The notes: generated from the sequence alone by a model not told the origin. DNA of 64,000 nucleotides from Ruegeria aquimaris (GCF_025751555.1 NZ_JAOWLB010000001.1:310001-374000); one strand, 5' to 3'. Counted from the stretch's first letter, positions 7,941 through 16,509 are shown. Numbers and translations: made by a program.

Positions 7941-8684
7941 TTATTGGAACGGTGCGACCGGTTCGTGCGCGTCGCTCGCGATCCTCAGCGCCTCGTCCAG
8001 TTCCACCGTCTTGTGGAACAGCGCCCGGCCAACCAGCGCCCCGGCGATGTTTGGCACATAAGCAAGACGAGAAATATCGTCGACCGTCCGCACCACGCCG
8101 CTGGCAATGACCGGTGTGCGCGAGTGTTCGGCGACGCGGGCGATCATGCCCAGCCGCGCCTCGACCTCGCCGACATCGCTGTCGATGTCGGTGACCACGA
8201 TGGCGGCGAATGGAACCCCGGCATAGGCGTCGATAAACGCCTCGGGGGTATAGGCGCTCTGGCTGCGCCAGCCGTCGGTCATGACATAGCCCTGCCAGAC
8301 GTCCACCGTCAGCACGATCTGGTCGGGGTGACGCTTGGCCAAGTCCTTGACCATCGCGGGTTCGCGCGCGGCCAGGGTTCCGATCACGATCCGCCCCGCC
8401 CCCTTGTCGATCCAATGCTCGATCCGTTCGCGCGACCGCATACCGCCGGCCAGTTGAACCGGGATCTCGGCCTTGCGGATGATCTCTTCGACCAGGGCGT
8501 CATTGCCGGGTTGACCCGCGGCCGCGTCAAGATCGGTCAGGTGCATCCACTCGGCACCGGCCTTGGCCCAGCGTTCGACCGTCGCGATGGGGTCGACATG
8601 CCAGAGCATGGGGGTATCCAGGCGCCCCCGGTCGAGGCTGACGCAACGACCTTTTTGCAGTTCCATCGTCGGGTAGATGATCAT
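7941..8684 (-). CDS. HisA/HisF-like TIM-barrel protein
   Basis: A 247-residue barrel similar over its whole length to HisA, the ProFAR isomerase of histidine synthesis. Phosphate-binding glycines are present (LAGGMRSRERIE and IASGVVRTVDDI). The general-base Asp of HisA (in PAIDL) is replaced by Glu8 in YPTMELQKG. The second catalytic Asp motif is VDVWQG rather than VDxRDG. No other his gene is nearby, so this is more likely a diverged paralogue than the pathway enzyme. ATG 8684 is preceded by GGAGGAG at proper spacing. It is the first gene of a likely two-gene operon with the arginase-family protein. Confidence 0.75.
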   Translation of the reverse strand: MIIYPTMELQKGRCVSLDRGRLDTPMLWHVDPIATVERWAKAGAEWMHLTDLDAAAGQPGNDALVEEIIRKAEIPVQLAGGMRSRERIEHWIDKGAGRIVIGTLAAREPAMVKDLAKRHPDQIVLTVDVWQGYVMTDGWRSQSAYTPEAFIDAYAGVPFAAIVVTDIDSDVGEVEARLGMIARVAEHSRTPVIASGVVRTVDDISRLAYVPNIAGALVGRALFHKTVELDEALRIASDAHEPVAPFQ

Positions 8685-8791
8685 GGCCGCTCCTCCGCTG
8701 AAAGCCAACGAGATGCAGCTTATCACAGCGCTTCGCCAAGCTTGCTGACCTGAATTCGGTGAAATGCGTCTGTTTCGCGACACACTTGGTT

Positions 8792-9331
8792 TCAGTTGTG
8801 GGCAGGCGGCCCATCCCGGCGGAGCAAAACAACCGGATCACCGCCGAACTCGGATCGGCGCATCTCGCGATAACCCAAGGCCCCTGCCAGCCGCAATGAG
8901 CGTTCATTCTCTGGCGAGACCATGGCCACCAGCCGACCAGGGATGATCCGGTCGAACCAGTCATGCGCCGCCTGAACGGCTTCGCGCCCCAGCCCCTGCC
9001 CCTGCATTTCGGGCGACAGGGCCCAACCCGCCTCCGGATAGGGATCGAAGTCGTCGCCCAGATCGCGGCTTGTATAGAAAAAACCGGCCTGCCCGATCAG
9101 TTCGCGTGTCTTCTGCAAGATCACGCCCCATTGCCCGAACCCTGTCATCTGCCAGTGGCCTGCATTGCGGAGGAAGGCGTCCCACGCCTCGCCCCGGGTC
9201 TTCGGCCCGCCGCCGATGAATTGCACAACGTCGGGATCGGCCCAGATCCGGGCATAGCGGTCGAAATCCTCGGGCCGCATGCCTGCCAGCCGCAACCGCG
9301 CGGTATTCAGAATTGGAATGGATCGGATCAT
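8792..9331 (-). CDS. GNAT-family N-acetyltransferase (RimJ/RimL type)
   Basis: A 179-residue acetyl-CoA-dependent acetyltransferase. The N-terminus TARLRLAGMRPEDFDRYARIW and the acetyl-CoA loop EMQGQGLGREAV are characteristic of the RimJ/RimL/Acetyltransf_3 subgroup, followed by SPENERSLRLAGALGYRE. This subgroup modifies N-termini of ribosomal proteins or small metabolites; the substrate here cannot be read from sequence. The start at 9331 (MIRSIPILNTARL) aligns with the fold. It is separated from acpP upstream by the acpP terminator. Confidence 0.82.
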   Translation of the reverse strand: MIRSIPILNTARLRLAGMRPEDFDRYARIWADPDVVQFIGGGPKTRGEAWDAFLRNAGHWQMTGFGQWGVILQKTRELIGQAGFFYTSRDLGDDFDPYPEAGWALSPEMQGQGLGREAVQAAHDWFDRIIPGRLVAMVSPENERSLRLAGALGYREMRRSEFGGDPVVLLRRDGPPAHN

Positions 9332-9414
9332 TTGTGCCCGTCTTGTTTGTCTGCCTCGGATCAAAGGTGCAAACGCGCAGGGATTCGGGCAATGGCTTTC
9401 CGGTCACAAAAACG

Positions 9415-9443
9415 AAAAAGGCGCCTTCCTGCCGGAAGGCGCC
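9415..9443 (-). terminator. Intrinsic terminator of acpP
   Basis: GGCGCCTTCC (9420-9429) pairs perfectly with GGAAGGCGCC (9434-9443) around a 4-nt loop. On the minus strand the stem runs into TTTTTCGTTTTT. It lies about 30 nt past the acpP stop. Confidence 0.9.
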
Positions 9444-9472
9444 TGGGAAACCTGTCGGTCTCGAACCGAAGG

Positions 9473-9706
9473 TCAGGACGCTTCGGTGATGAACTTGACT
9501 GCGTCGCCAAAGGTCTGGATGGTTTCGGCCGCATCGTCCGGGATCTCGATGCCGAACTCTTCTTCAAAAGCCATGACCAGCTCGACGGTGTCGAGGCTGT
9601 CTGCGCCCAGGTCGTCGATGAACGAGGCGTTCTCGGTCACTTTGTCTTCTTCGACACCCAGGTGCTCCACAACGATCTTCTTAACGCGATCTGCGACGTC
9701 GCTCAT
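9473..9706 (-). CDS. acpP: Acyl carrier protein
   Basis: A 77-residue, strongly acidic carrier that holds growing acyl chains on a phosphopantetheine arm. The attachment serine lies in [10 protein letters not shown]. Length and composition are exactly those of AcpP. A GAGGAA ribosome site precedes the ATG at 9706. It has its own promoter (9862-9889) and a strong terminator, so it can be transcribed at high level apart from fabG, which lies 211 bp upstream. Confidence 0.97.
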   Translation of the reverse strand: MSDVADRVKKIVVEHLGVEEDKVTENASFIDDLGADSLDTVELVMAFEEEFGIEIPDDAAETIQTFGDAVKFITEAS

Positions 9707-9819
9707 GTCAGTTCCTCATTCCTACGGGGCCTCTGGCCCATTTCTGCCCTTGCCCGCTCGGGGTGGCTTGGTTTTGCCCGGTCCGGGCGGTTCAGGTTCC
9801 GGGGAGTTCCCGGTAAAGC

Positions 9820-9848
9820 AGAAGGCCGACCCCATCGCCCGGCCTTCT
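9820..9848 (-). other. Leader hairpin between fabG and acpP
   Basis: AGAAGGCCG (9820-9828) pairs with CGGCCTTCT (9840-9848) around an 11-nt loop. It lies a few bases after the expected acpP transcription start. The minus-strand tail CTTTACC has no real T-run, so it is either a weak fabG terminator or a 5' stabilising hairpin of the acpP mRNA. Confidence 0.5.
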
Positions 9849-9861
9849 TCAGGATGCGCCG

Positions 9862-9889
9862 CCTATAACACAGACGCGCGCGTTGGCAA
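9862..9889 (-). promoter_or_regulatory. Sigma70-type promoter of acpP
   Basis: On the minus strand TTGCCA (complement of 9884-9889) and TATAGG (complement of 9862-9867) are 16 bp apart. This lies in the 211-bp gap between fabG and acpP. Confidence 0.6.
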
Positions 9890-9917
9890 ACGCTTTCGCA
9901 TTTGGCCGCCGCGCCGC

Positions 9918-10655
9918 TCACAACATGGCCATACCGCCGTTTACATGCAAGGTGGCACCGGTCACATATGCCGCCTCAGCGCTGGCAAGATAGAGCACAG
10001 CAGCCGCAATTTCCTCGGGCGTCCCCATGCGCCCGGCGGGAACCTGCGCCAACAGGCCGGTTTTCTGCTCATCCGTCAGTTTGTCGGTCATCGCCGTGGT
10101 GATAAAGCCCGGCGCCACTGCGTTGACAGTGATTCCCCGGCTGGCGACCTCATAGGCCAGCGCCTTGGACATGCCGATGACGCCCGCCTTGGAGGCGGCA
10201 TAGTTGCCCTGCCCAGGGTTTCCGATGGCGCCTACCACCGACGAGATGTTCACGATCCGGCCCCAGCGCGCCTTCATCATGCCGCGCAGCACGCCCTTGC
10301 ACAGTTTCATGGTGGCGGTCAGGTTGACGTCGATCACGCTCTGCCATTCGTCATCCGACATGCGCATGAACAGATTGTCACGGGTGATACCGGCATTGTT
10401 CACCAGAATATCGACCGAACCCAGCACTTCGGCAGCCTGTTTCGGCAGTGCCTCGACCGCCGCCATGTCGCTCAGGTTGCAGGTCAGCACATGGGCGCGT
10501 TCGCCCAGTTCGTCGGCCAGCGCCTGAAGCGGCTCGACCCGGGTGCCCGACAGCACCACCGAGGCACCAGCCCCGTGCAGCGCGCGCGCGATGGCACCGC
10601 CGATACCACCCGAAGCGCCGGTGATCAGGGCATTCTTTCCGGTCAGATCAAACAT
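9918..10655 (-). CDS. fabG: 3-oxoacyl-[acyl-carrier-protein] reductase
   Basis: NADPH-dependent reductase of fatty acid elongation, a short-chain dehydrogenase of 245 residues. It shows the cofactor motif TGASGGIGGAIA near the N-terminus, the NNAG motif, the active-site serine in ISSVVG and the YAASKAG tetrad block. The ATG at 10655 sits 8 bases from an AGAGGA site and gives MFDLTGKNALITG; an ATG two codons earlier (10661) is too close to that site. It follows fabD by 57 bp and likely shares its transcript. Confidence 0.95.
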   Translation of the reverse strand: MFDLTGKNALITGASGGIGGAIARALHGAGASVVLSGTRVEPLQALADELGERAHVLTCNLSDMAAVEALPKQAAEVLGSVDILVNNAGITRDNLFMRMSDDEWQSVIDVNLTATMKLCKGVLRGMMKARWGRIVNISSVVGAIGNPGQGNYAASKAGVIGMSKALAYEVASRGITVNAVAPGFITTAMTDKLTDEQKTGLLAQVPAGRMGTPEEIAAAVLYLASAEAAYVTGATLHVNGGMAML

Positions 10656-10712
10656 AGACATATTCCTCTTATCGCCGACCTGACAGATCGGGTCTTGCAA
10701 ATTTAGGTGGGT

Positions 10713-11651
10713 TCAGGAGTCGCCAGCAAGGATTTTTTGCACATCTTCCGGTGTGCCGGCGGGTTTGCAGGCGATGTCGCGGTTGATCTTGCGCACCATG
10801 CCCGACAGCGCCTTGCCCGCGCCGATCTCCCAGATCTCGGTCACGCCTTGGGCCGCCATGTATTCGACGCTTTCCCGCCAGCGAACAGACCCGGTCACCT
10901 GCTCGACCAGCAATTGCCGGATCAGGTCGGGATCGTTCACCGCCTCGGCGCGCACATTGGCGACCAGCGGCACGGCGGGGGCCTTGATCTCGACGCCAGC
11001 CAGCGCCTCGGCCATGGCATCGGCGGCGGGCTGCATCAGGGCACAATGGAACGGGGCGCTGACCGGCAGCATGACGGCACGCTTGGCGCCCTTCGCCTTG
11101 GCGATCTCGGCGGCGCGTTCCACTGCCGCCTTGGTGCCCGAAACCACCACTTGGGTGGGATCGTTGTCATTGGCGGCCTGACAGACCTCGCCCTGCGCGG
11201 CCTCGGCGGCCACCTCGCGCACCGCGGCCAGGTCGAGGCCAAGGATCGCCGCCATGGCACCCTGCCCGACCGGCACCGCGCTTTGCATTGCCAGTCCACG
11301 GGTGCGCAGCAGGCGCGCGGTGTCACCAACGCTCAGCGCCCCGGCGGCGGCCAGCGCCGAATACTCGCCCAGCGAGTGACCGGCGACAAAGGCGGCCTCG
11401 GTGATCGCCACGCCCTCGGCCTCGAGCGCGCGCATCGCAGCCATCGAGGTCGCCATCAGCGCGGGCTGCGCATTCTGTGTCAGCGTCAGGGTCTCGATAT
11501 CGCCCTCCCAGATCAGCGCGCTCAGCTTCTCGCCCAGCGCCGCGTCCACCTCGTCGAACACGGCTTGTGCCGCCGGATAGGCCTCGGCCAGCGCCTTGCC
11601 CATGCCGATGGTCTGGGCGCCCTGCCCGGGAAACACGAATGCGGTCGTCAT
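10713..11651 (-). CDS. fabD: Malonyl-CoA:ACP transacylase
   Basis: Transfers malonyl from CoA to ACP, supplying the extender unit for FabF. The 312-residue protein begins MTTAFVFPGQGAQTIGMG, contains the nucleophile motif GHSLGEYSA and ends with the expected WEIGAGKALSGMVRKI region. The start at 11651 is the usual one; the reading frame is open upstream but carries no family sequence. First gene of the fabD-fabG-acpP cluster. Confidence 0.96.
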   Translation of the reverse strand: MTTAFVFPGQGAQTIGMGKALAEAYPAAQAVFDEVDAALGEKLSALIWEGDIETLTLTQNAQPALMATSMAAMRALEAEGVAITEAAFVAGHSLGEYSALAAAGALSVGDTARLLRTRGLAMQSAVPVGQGAMAAILGLDLAAVREVAAEAAQGEVCQAANDNDPTQVVVSGTKAAVERAAEIAKAKGAKRAVMLPVSAPFHCALMQPAADAMAEALAGVEIKAPAVPLVANVRAEAVNDPDLIRQLLVEQVTGSVRWRESVEYMAAQGVTEIWEIGAGKALSGMVRKINRDIACKPAGTPEDVQKILAGDS

Positions 11652-11810
11652 CTCTGTCCCTTCGCTCTCTGAAACGTTGACGCCGGGTGTAACCGCCCCG
11701 CCCGCATCGTACAAGCTCTGCATCCTGACACGGGGGGTGTGCGATCACGCATATTGTTCGGACCAAGCTACCGGTTAGGTTCGGCCTGTCCCTGAATTCC
11801 GGTAATAGAG

Positions 11811-13034
11811 ATGCAAATTTCAAACACAGACCGAAGCTATGGCGGCGTGACCAAGTCCTTTCACTGGCTCACGGCCCTTCTGATTCTCACGATCATCCCG
11901 GTTGGCTGGATCGCGAACGATCTGGCCCACGCGGTGACCGACCCCTCAATTCCCAGCACCGAGGCAGACATCGCGCGCGCCGCGTGGCTGTTTTCAGTGC
12001 ACAAGACGCTGGGGGTCACGATGTTCTTTGTAGCGGTGGCGCGCATTCTGTGGGCGCTTACTCAAACCAAGCCCGGGTTGCTCAACGCCGAAAACCGGGC
12101 CGAGGCGATGGCCGCCGAAACCGTTCACTGGCTGCTTTACGGATCACTCGTGCTGGTGCCCCTCAGTGGCTGGATTCACCATGCCGCGACCGAGGGGTTC
12201 GCCCCGATCTGGTGGCCCTTTGGTCAGTCGCTGCCGCTGGTCCCGAAAGACGCGGCACTGGCCGCACTGGCAGCGGGACTGCACCAGGTTCTGCAATGGG
12301 TTCTGGTGGGCTCGCTTGCGCTGCATGTGGCGGGGGCCCTGAAACACCATGTCATCGACCGGGACCAGACCCTGCGGCGCATGCTGCCGGGTCGCGGCGC
12401 ATCACCGCTGCCGCCTGCGCAAACCAATTCCGGATTGCCGCTGGTTGCAGCCCTTGCAGTCTGGGTCGCGGCGCTTGGCACTGGGACGTGGTTGGGCATG
12501 TTCGACAGACAAGCCGGGGCCGTGGTCGCGCAAGGCGTCCCGTTGGAAAGCGTTGCCTCCGACTGGACGGTGAGCGAAGGGACGCTGTCCATCACCGTGA
12601 CCCAGCTTGGCAATCCCGTGACCGGGAGCTTTGCCGATTGGACCGCCGCCATCCACTTCGAAGAACCCCAACAGCCTGGCCCCGCCGGCGATGTGGCCGT
12701 CACCATCGCAATCGGCTCGCTGACGCTGGGCTCAGTGACAGCACAGGCCATGGGCCCGGATTTCTTTGACGCCTCGGTCTTTCCCACCGCCGAGTTTCTG
12801 GCCGATCTCTACCGGACCGAGGCCGGGTACGAGGCGCGCGGCACACTCACGCTGCGCGGCACCACGGTGGATGTGACTTTGCCCTTCGATCTGGATCAAC
12901 AGGGCAACACCGCCAGGGCAAGCGGCACTGTCACCTTGAACCGGCTGGATTTCGGGATCGGCGGCAACATGGCGGATGAAAGCTCACTCAAGTTTCCGGT
13001 CACGGTGACAATGAGCCTGACAGCGACAAAGTAA
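11811..13034 (+). CDS. Cytochrome b561 fused to a YceI domain
   Basis: A 407-residue two-domain membrane protein. Residues 1-190 are a four-helix cytochrome b561 with haem-ligand histidines, including FHW near the N-terminus, HKT and HVAGALKHH. Residues about 235-407 form a YceI-type lipocalin-like domain on the periplasmic side, ending MADESSLKFPVTVTMSLTA, with a membrane segment (about 210-230) between. YceI proteins bind polyisoprenoids and often pair with b561 genes, so the fusion suggests electron transfer linked to a bound quinone-like lipid. It faces a free-standing YceI gene across a shared terminator. Fusions of this kind are known in proteobacteria. Confidence 0.85.
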   Translation: MQISNTDRSYGGVTKSFHWLTALLILTIIPVGWIANDLAHAVTDPSIPSTEADIARAAWLFSVHKTLGVTMFFVAVARILWALTQTKPGLLNAENRAEAMAAETVHWLLYGSLVLVPLSGWIHHAATEGFAPIWWPFGQSLPLVPKDAALAALAAGLHQVLQWVLVGSLALHVAGALKHHVIDRDQTLRRMLPGRGASPLPPAQTNSGLPLVAALAVWVAALGTGTWLGMFDRQAGAVVAQGVPLESVASDWTVSEGTLSITVTQLGNPVTGSFADWTAAIHFEEPQQPGPAGDVAVTIAIGSLTLGSVTAQAMGPDFFDASVFPTAEFLADLYRTEAGYEARGTLTLRGTTVDVTLPFDLDQQGNTARASGTVTLNRLDFGIGGNMADESSLKFPVTVTMSLTATK

Positions 13035-13053
13035 TCTGTCCGAACTGCTCAAC

Positions 13054-13082
13054 AAAAAAGGCCCGGAAAACCGGGCCTTTTT
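13054..13082. terminator. Bidirectional terminator between b561-YceI and YceI genes
   Basis: AAAAAAGGCCCGG pairs with CCGGGCCTTTTT around AAAA. A-tract and T-tract on both sides make it work in both directions for the two convergent genes. Confidence 0.92.
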
Positions 13083-13101
13083 CTATTCTCAGGCTGGTCG
13101 T

Positions 13102-13689
13102 TTAAGAACCGCTTGCGTCCGCTTTCATCGCCTCGACCGAGATGCGCACCTCGACCTCGTCGCTGACAAACGGGGCGAACATGCCCAGGTTGAACTCGGA
13201 CCGGACGACGGTCGTGGTGGCGTCAAAACCGGCCCAAGGCTTGCCTGCCATCGGGTGATCACCCATCTGGTTCAGCTTCGCGTCCAGCACCACCGGCTTG
13301 GTCACGCCGTTCATCGACAGGTCACCGGTGATCTTGGCGGTGTTCTTGCCGGTCACTTCGATGCCGGTCGACACAAAGGTGATCATGTCCCCTTCCTTGG
13401 CGCCAAAGAAATCGCCCGAGAAGAAATGCGCCTCGCGCTCTTCCCATCCGGTGAACATCGAAAGCACAGGCATCGAAACGGCGACGGTCGAGGCGGCCGG
13501 ATCTTCCTGATCGAACATGATCTCGCCCTCAAAGCCCGAGAACACGCCCGTGGTGGTCGAGTATCCAAGGTGATTGTAGGAGAAGACCACCTGGCTATGG
13601 CTGGCGTCCAGCACATATTTCTGCGGCGCGGCCAGAACCGACGTGGCGGTACCTGCGATCAGCGCGGCGGCGAGGAGAGAGGATTTCAT
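13102..13689 (-). CDS. YceI-family periplasmic protein
   Basis: A 195-residue secreted protein with a clear signal peptide (KSSLLAAALIAGTATSVLA). The mature part begins APQKYVLDASHSQVVFSYNH, the opening strand of the YceI lipocalin-like barrel, and ends with the conserved SEFNLGMFAPFVSDEVEVRI. Family members bind isoprenoid lipids in the periplasm. ATG 13689 has GGAG six bases upstream; an in-frame ATG at 13701 does not. It is convergent with the cytochrome b561-YceI fusion, giving a two-gene neighbourhood around the same domain. Confidence 0.9.
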   Translation of the reverse strand: MKSSLLAAALIAGTATSVLAAPQKYVLDASHSQVVFSYNHLGYSTTTGVFSGFEGEIMFDQEDPAASTVAVSMPVLSMFTGWEEREAHFFSGDFFGAKEGDMITFVSTGIEVTGKNTAKITGDLSMNGVTKPVVLDAKLNQMGDHPMAGKPWAGFDATTTVVRSEFNLGMFAPFVSDEVEVRISVEAMKADASGS

Positions 13690-13824
13690 GCGGAGCTCCA
13701 TGTCAGCAATTGTGGGATCAGGCCGAACGCTATGTTCGGCTTGACCTTTGACATGGGGCAGAGAAGAAGTTCGGGCAATTCGCCATTCGCTCACAGAACA
13801 TGTGAGCGAATGAACAGCCGCCGA

Positions 13825-14340
13825 TCAGGCGGAGATGTTGACCAGGCCGCTCAACTGCATGCGCAAGGCGTGGCGAATTTCGGTCGAGTCGATGGGAAGC
13901 CGCATCAGGATGGTGCCGTCGACATCGCTGATCTCGAGATAGTGCTCGTTAAAGCGAACGCTACCCAGGCTGTCATAGCTGCGCCGCAGGATGGTCTGGG
14001 GCCGGCCGCGGTTATTCTTTTGCAGGACCCGCAACTCCCTGCGGATCGGATCGAAATAGGCGTCCGGCTGGTTATCCTGATGATGCAGCATCAAAAGAGC
14101 CAGCCCGCTGAAGAAGAAGAACAGCGAAACGCCCAGCTTCATCAACGCCGTTTCCGCGCTTGCATCCGAGCCGGGCAACAACCACATCGCAGCCGCGCCG
14201 ATCACCAGCGCCGTTCCGATCACCCGGAAGAATACCGTTCTGATCGGCCAGTTCGGCGCGAACGTGATCATCAGGGGCACCGACTCCTCGAAAGAGGGCA
14301 ACGGCATCCGGTTACGAAGCATCTGCTGAGCCACTTGCAT
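13825..14340 (-). CDS. Conserved hypothetical membrane protein
   Basis: A 171-residue protein that I do not recognise. Two adjacent hydrophobic helices (about 36-55 and 68-85) are followed by a soluble part containing FDPIRRELRVLQKN and FNEHYLEISDVDGTILMRLPID, which resembles a small beta-rich, PH-like cytoplasmic domain. The sequence is not low-complexity and codon use matches its neighbours, so it is a real gene. It is divergent from rpsF. The start at 14340 is the first of several (14307 is another). No function is assigned. Confidence 0.7.
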   Translation of the reverse strand: MQVAQQMLRNRMPLPSFEESVPLMITFAPNWPIRTVFFRVIGTALVIGAAAMWLLPGSDASAETALMKLGVSLFFFFSGLALLMLHHQDNQPDAYFDPIRRELRVLQKNNRGRPQTILRRSYDSLGSVRFNEHYLEISDVDGTILMRLPIDSTEIRHALRMQLSGLVNISA

Positions 14341-14519
14341 CTCGTTTCACCCTCCTGGAGCAAAAAAACGGGCCGGGTTGTGTCCGACACGGTTAACCTT
14401 CGATTCACATTGCGACCGGAATGGGGCAGGCCCGGGGTAATTGAGCGGCAAGGGGAGCAGCGCAACCCACGGGTGCCGCCGTGCCGGGGGTCTTGCCCCT
14501 GACGCACAACCGTGTATAC

Positions 14520-14593
14520 GGGGCCATCCTTTTGCACGACGACATGAACCGCGCAGTCTCTCGTGGCAGGGCCGCAAAAGGATAGTTGGCCCC
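14520..14593 (+). promoter_or_regulatory. Structured leader upstream of rpsF (candidate S6:S18 autoregulatory element)
   Basis: A long-range stem brings GGGGCCA (14520-14526) and CCTTTTGC (14528-14535) opposite GCAAAAGG (14574-14581) and TGGCCCC (14587-14593). An inner hairpin CACGA...TCGTG (14535-14539 with 14561-14565) carries a CCG in its loop. It ends 37 nt before the rpsF start. Ribosomal protein operons starting with rpsF are known to carry leaders that bind the S6:S18 dimer through a CCG loop; this structure fits that idea but was folded by eye. Confidence 0.5.
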
Positions 14594-14630
14594 GCCTATG
14601 AAATGCGCCTTGATAGAAACTGGAGATGAC

Positions 14631-14987
14631 ATGGCTCTCTACGAGCATGTAATGATCGCGCGTCAGGACCTGTCCAACGCGCAGGCCGAAGGCCTCATCG
14701 AACACTTTGGCGCAGTCCTGGCCGACAACGGCGGCAAGCTGGTTGACAGCGAGTACTGGGGCGTCAAGACGATGGCCTACAAGATCAACAAGAACCGCAA
14801 GGGCCACTATGCCTTCCTGCGCTCGGATGCCCCCTCGGCCGCCGTGCAGGAAATGGAACGCCTGATGCGCCTGCACGAAGACGTGATGCGCGTCCTGACC
14901 ATCAAGGTCGATGCGCACGAGGAAGGCCCCTCGGTCCAGATGCAGAAGCGCGACGAGCGTGAACCGCGCCGCGAGCGCCGCGCGTAA
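14631..14987 (+). CDS. rpsF: 30S ribosomal protein S6
   Basis: A 118-residue small-subunit protein that binds 16S rRNA together with S18. MALYEHVMIARQDLS and GVKTMAYKINKNRKGHYAF are typical S6 blocks, and the C-terminus is a charged tail rich in Arg and Glu. ATG 14631 has TGGAG eight bases upstream. First gene of rpsF-rpsR-rplI, with a structured leader that may provide autoregulation. Confidence 0.97.
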   Translation: MALYEHVMIARQDLSNAQAEGLIEHFGAVLADNGGKLVDSEYWGVKTMAYKINKNRKGHYAFLRSDAPSAAVQEMERLMRLHEDVMRVLTIKVDAHEEGPSVQMQKRDEREPRRERRA

Positions 14988-15010
14988 CCTCGGGAAAAGG
15001 AGACTAAATC

Positions 15011-15238
15011 ATGGCTGCAAAACCGTTTTTCCGCCGCCGCAAGGTCTGCCCCTTCTCGGGTGATAATGCGCCGAAAATCGACTACAAGGACACCAAACTG
15101 CTCCAGCGCTACATTTCCGAGCGCGGCAAGATCGTGCCCTCGCGTATCACTGCCGTTTCGGCAAAGAAGCAGCGTGAACTGGCCCGCGCCATCAAGCGCG
15201 CCCGCTTCCTCGCCCTGCTGCCCTATGCCGTGAAGTAA
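15011..15238 (+). CDS. rpsR: 30S ribosomal protein S18
   Basis: A 75-residue basic protein that partners S6 on the platform of the 30S subunit. It shows [29 protein letters not shown] and ending [14 protein letters not shown], all diagnostic of S18. A GGAGAC ribosome site precedes it, and it sits 23 bp after rpsF and 12 bp before rplI. Confidence 0.97.
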
Positions 15239-15250
15239 GGAGAGACTGAC

Positions 15251-15847
15251 ATGCAAGTTATCCTTCTGGAACGTGTGGCCAAGCTTGGCCAGATGGGCGA
15301 AGTCGTCGATGTGCGCCCTGGCTATGCCCGCAACTTCCTGCTGCCGCAGGGCAAGGCGCTGACCGCGTCCGCCGCCAATGTCGCCGCCTTCGAAGCCCAG
15401 AAAGCGCAGCTTGAAGCGCGCAACCTGGAAACCAAGCAAGAAGCCGAAGCTCTGGCTGAAAAGCTCGATGGCCAGCAGTTCATCGTGATTCGCTCGGCAT
15501 CGGATGCCGGCGCGCTTTACGGCTCGGTCACGCCCCGTGACGCCGCCGAAGCCGCCACCGAAGCTGGCTTCTCGCTGGACAAGAAACAGGTCGCCCTGAT
15601 CGCCCCGATCAAGGAACTGGGTCTGCACACCGTTGCCGTTCGCCTGCACCCCGAAGTCGAGGTTAGCATCGAACTCAACGTTGCCCGTTCGACCGAAGAG
15701 GCCGAATTGCAAGCGACAGGCAAGTCGATCCAGGATCTTGCGGCCGAAGAAGAAGCGGCTGCTGAATTCGAGATCGCCGAACTGTTCGACGACATCGGCA
15801 GCGCGGCGTCCGACGACGACGCGGCAGGGTCCGACAGCAACGTCTGA
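15251..15847 (+). CDS. rplI: 50S ribosomal protein L9
   Basis: A 198-residue large-subunit protein with the N-terminal L9 signature [20 protein letters not shown] and a long connecting helix to the C-terminal domain. Compared with E. coli L9 (about 149 residues) it has an extra acidic C-terminal tail of about 50 residues ending [11 protein letters not shown], which is common in alphaproteobacteria. Last gene of the S6 operon, followed by an intrinsic terminator. Confidence 0.96.
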   Translation: MQVILLERVAKLGQMGEVVDVRPGYARNFLLPQGKALTASAANVAAFEAQKAQLEARNLETKQEAEALAEKLDGQQFIVIRSASDAGALYGSVTPRDAAEAATEAGFSLDKKQVALIAPIKELGLHTVAVRLHPEVEVSIELNVARSTEEAELQATGKSIQDLAAEEEAAAEFEIAELFDDIGSAASDDDAAGSDSNV

Positions 15848-15870
15848 GCCATTGCCGATATGACCTTCGA

Positions 15871-15897
15871 GGCCGCCCCTACGGGCGGCCTTGTTCG
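15871..15897 (+). terminator. Terminator of the rpsF-rpsR-rplI operon
   Basis: GGCCGCCC (15871-15878) pairs with GGGCGGCC (15883-15890) around CTAC and is followed by TTGTTC, 24 nt after the rplI stop. Confidence 0.8.
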
Positions 15898-16035
15898 TTG
15901 ATGGGCGCTGAAACTGTTCCCGGTACTGCGGATTGGCCAGATTCCGCCCATGACGAGCATCGCGCTTTTCTTTCCCTTCGCAAAAACCAGCATCCCGGTT
16001 ATTCCAGCCTTCGATCAACTGCTGAAGAGCAACCG

Positions 16036-16509
16036 ATGACCCATACCCGACGCGCCCTGTTGTTTTCCGGACTCGCCTGGACCGTGTCCGCCTGTTCTGC
16101 CCGATCTTCAAAGGTAGAAACCTACGATCCACCGCTTTATCCGAACGAAACACCGGAGTTGCGCGCTTCGATCAACAAATGGGCGGACCACTACGAGATC
16201 CCCCGCACCCTTGTTCACAAACTGGCCATTCGCGAAAGCACACACCGTCCGTGGGCGATGAACCGGCCCTATTACGGCCTGCTCCAGATCCTTCCTGCCA
16301 CGGCACGGACAATGGGCTATCGCGGTTCTCCGGATGGGCTTCTGAATGCCGACACGAACCTGCAATACGCGGGCAAGTACCTGCGGGGTGCCTGGCTTCT
16401 TGCGGATGGCAGCCAGTCACGCGCTATCAGCCTTTATGCCTCTGGGTACTACTACGAGGCGAAACGGAGAGGCATGCTGGTGGAGACCGGGCTGAGACCG
16501 GCATCTTGA
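16036..16509 (+). CDS. Small lytic transglycosylase-like lipoprotein
   Basis: A 157-residue protein with a lipoprotein signal (lipobox VSAC, Cys near residue 19) and an SLT-type lysozyme fold. The catalytic Glu is expected in IRESTHRP, and YYGLLQILPATARTMGYRG and NADTNLQYAGKYLRGAW are the usual SLT blocks that follow. Such enzymes cleave peptidoglycan glycan strands at the outer membrane. It is short for the family and consists of little more than the catalytic domain. The start at 16036 places the signal peptide correctly. It stands alone downstream of the ribosomal operon. Confidence 0.82.
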   Translation: MTHTRRALLFSGLAWTVSACSARSSKVETYDPPLYPNETPELRASINKWADHYEIPRTLVHKLAIRESTHRPWAMNRPYYGLLQILPATARTMGYRGSPDGLLNADTNLQYAGKYLRGAWLLADGSQSRAISLYASGYYYEAKRRGMLVETGLRPAS

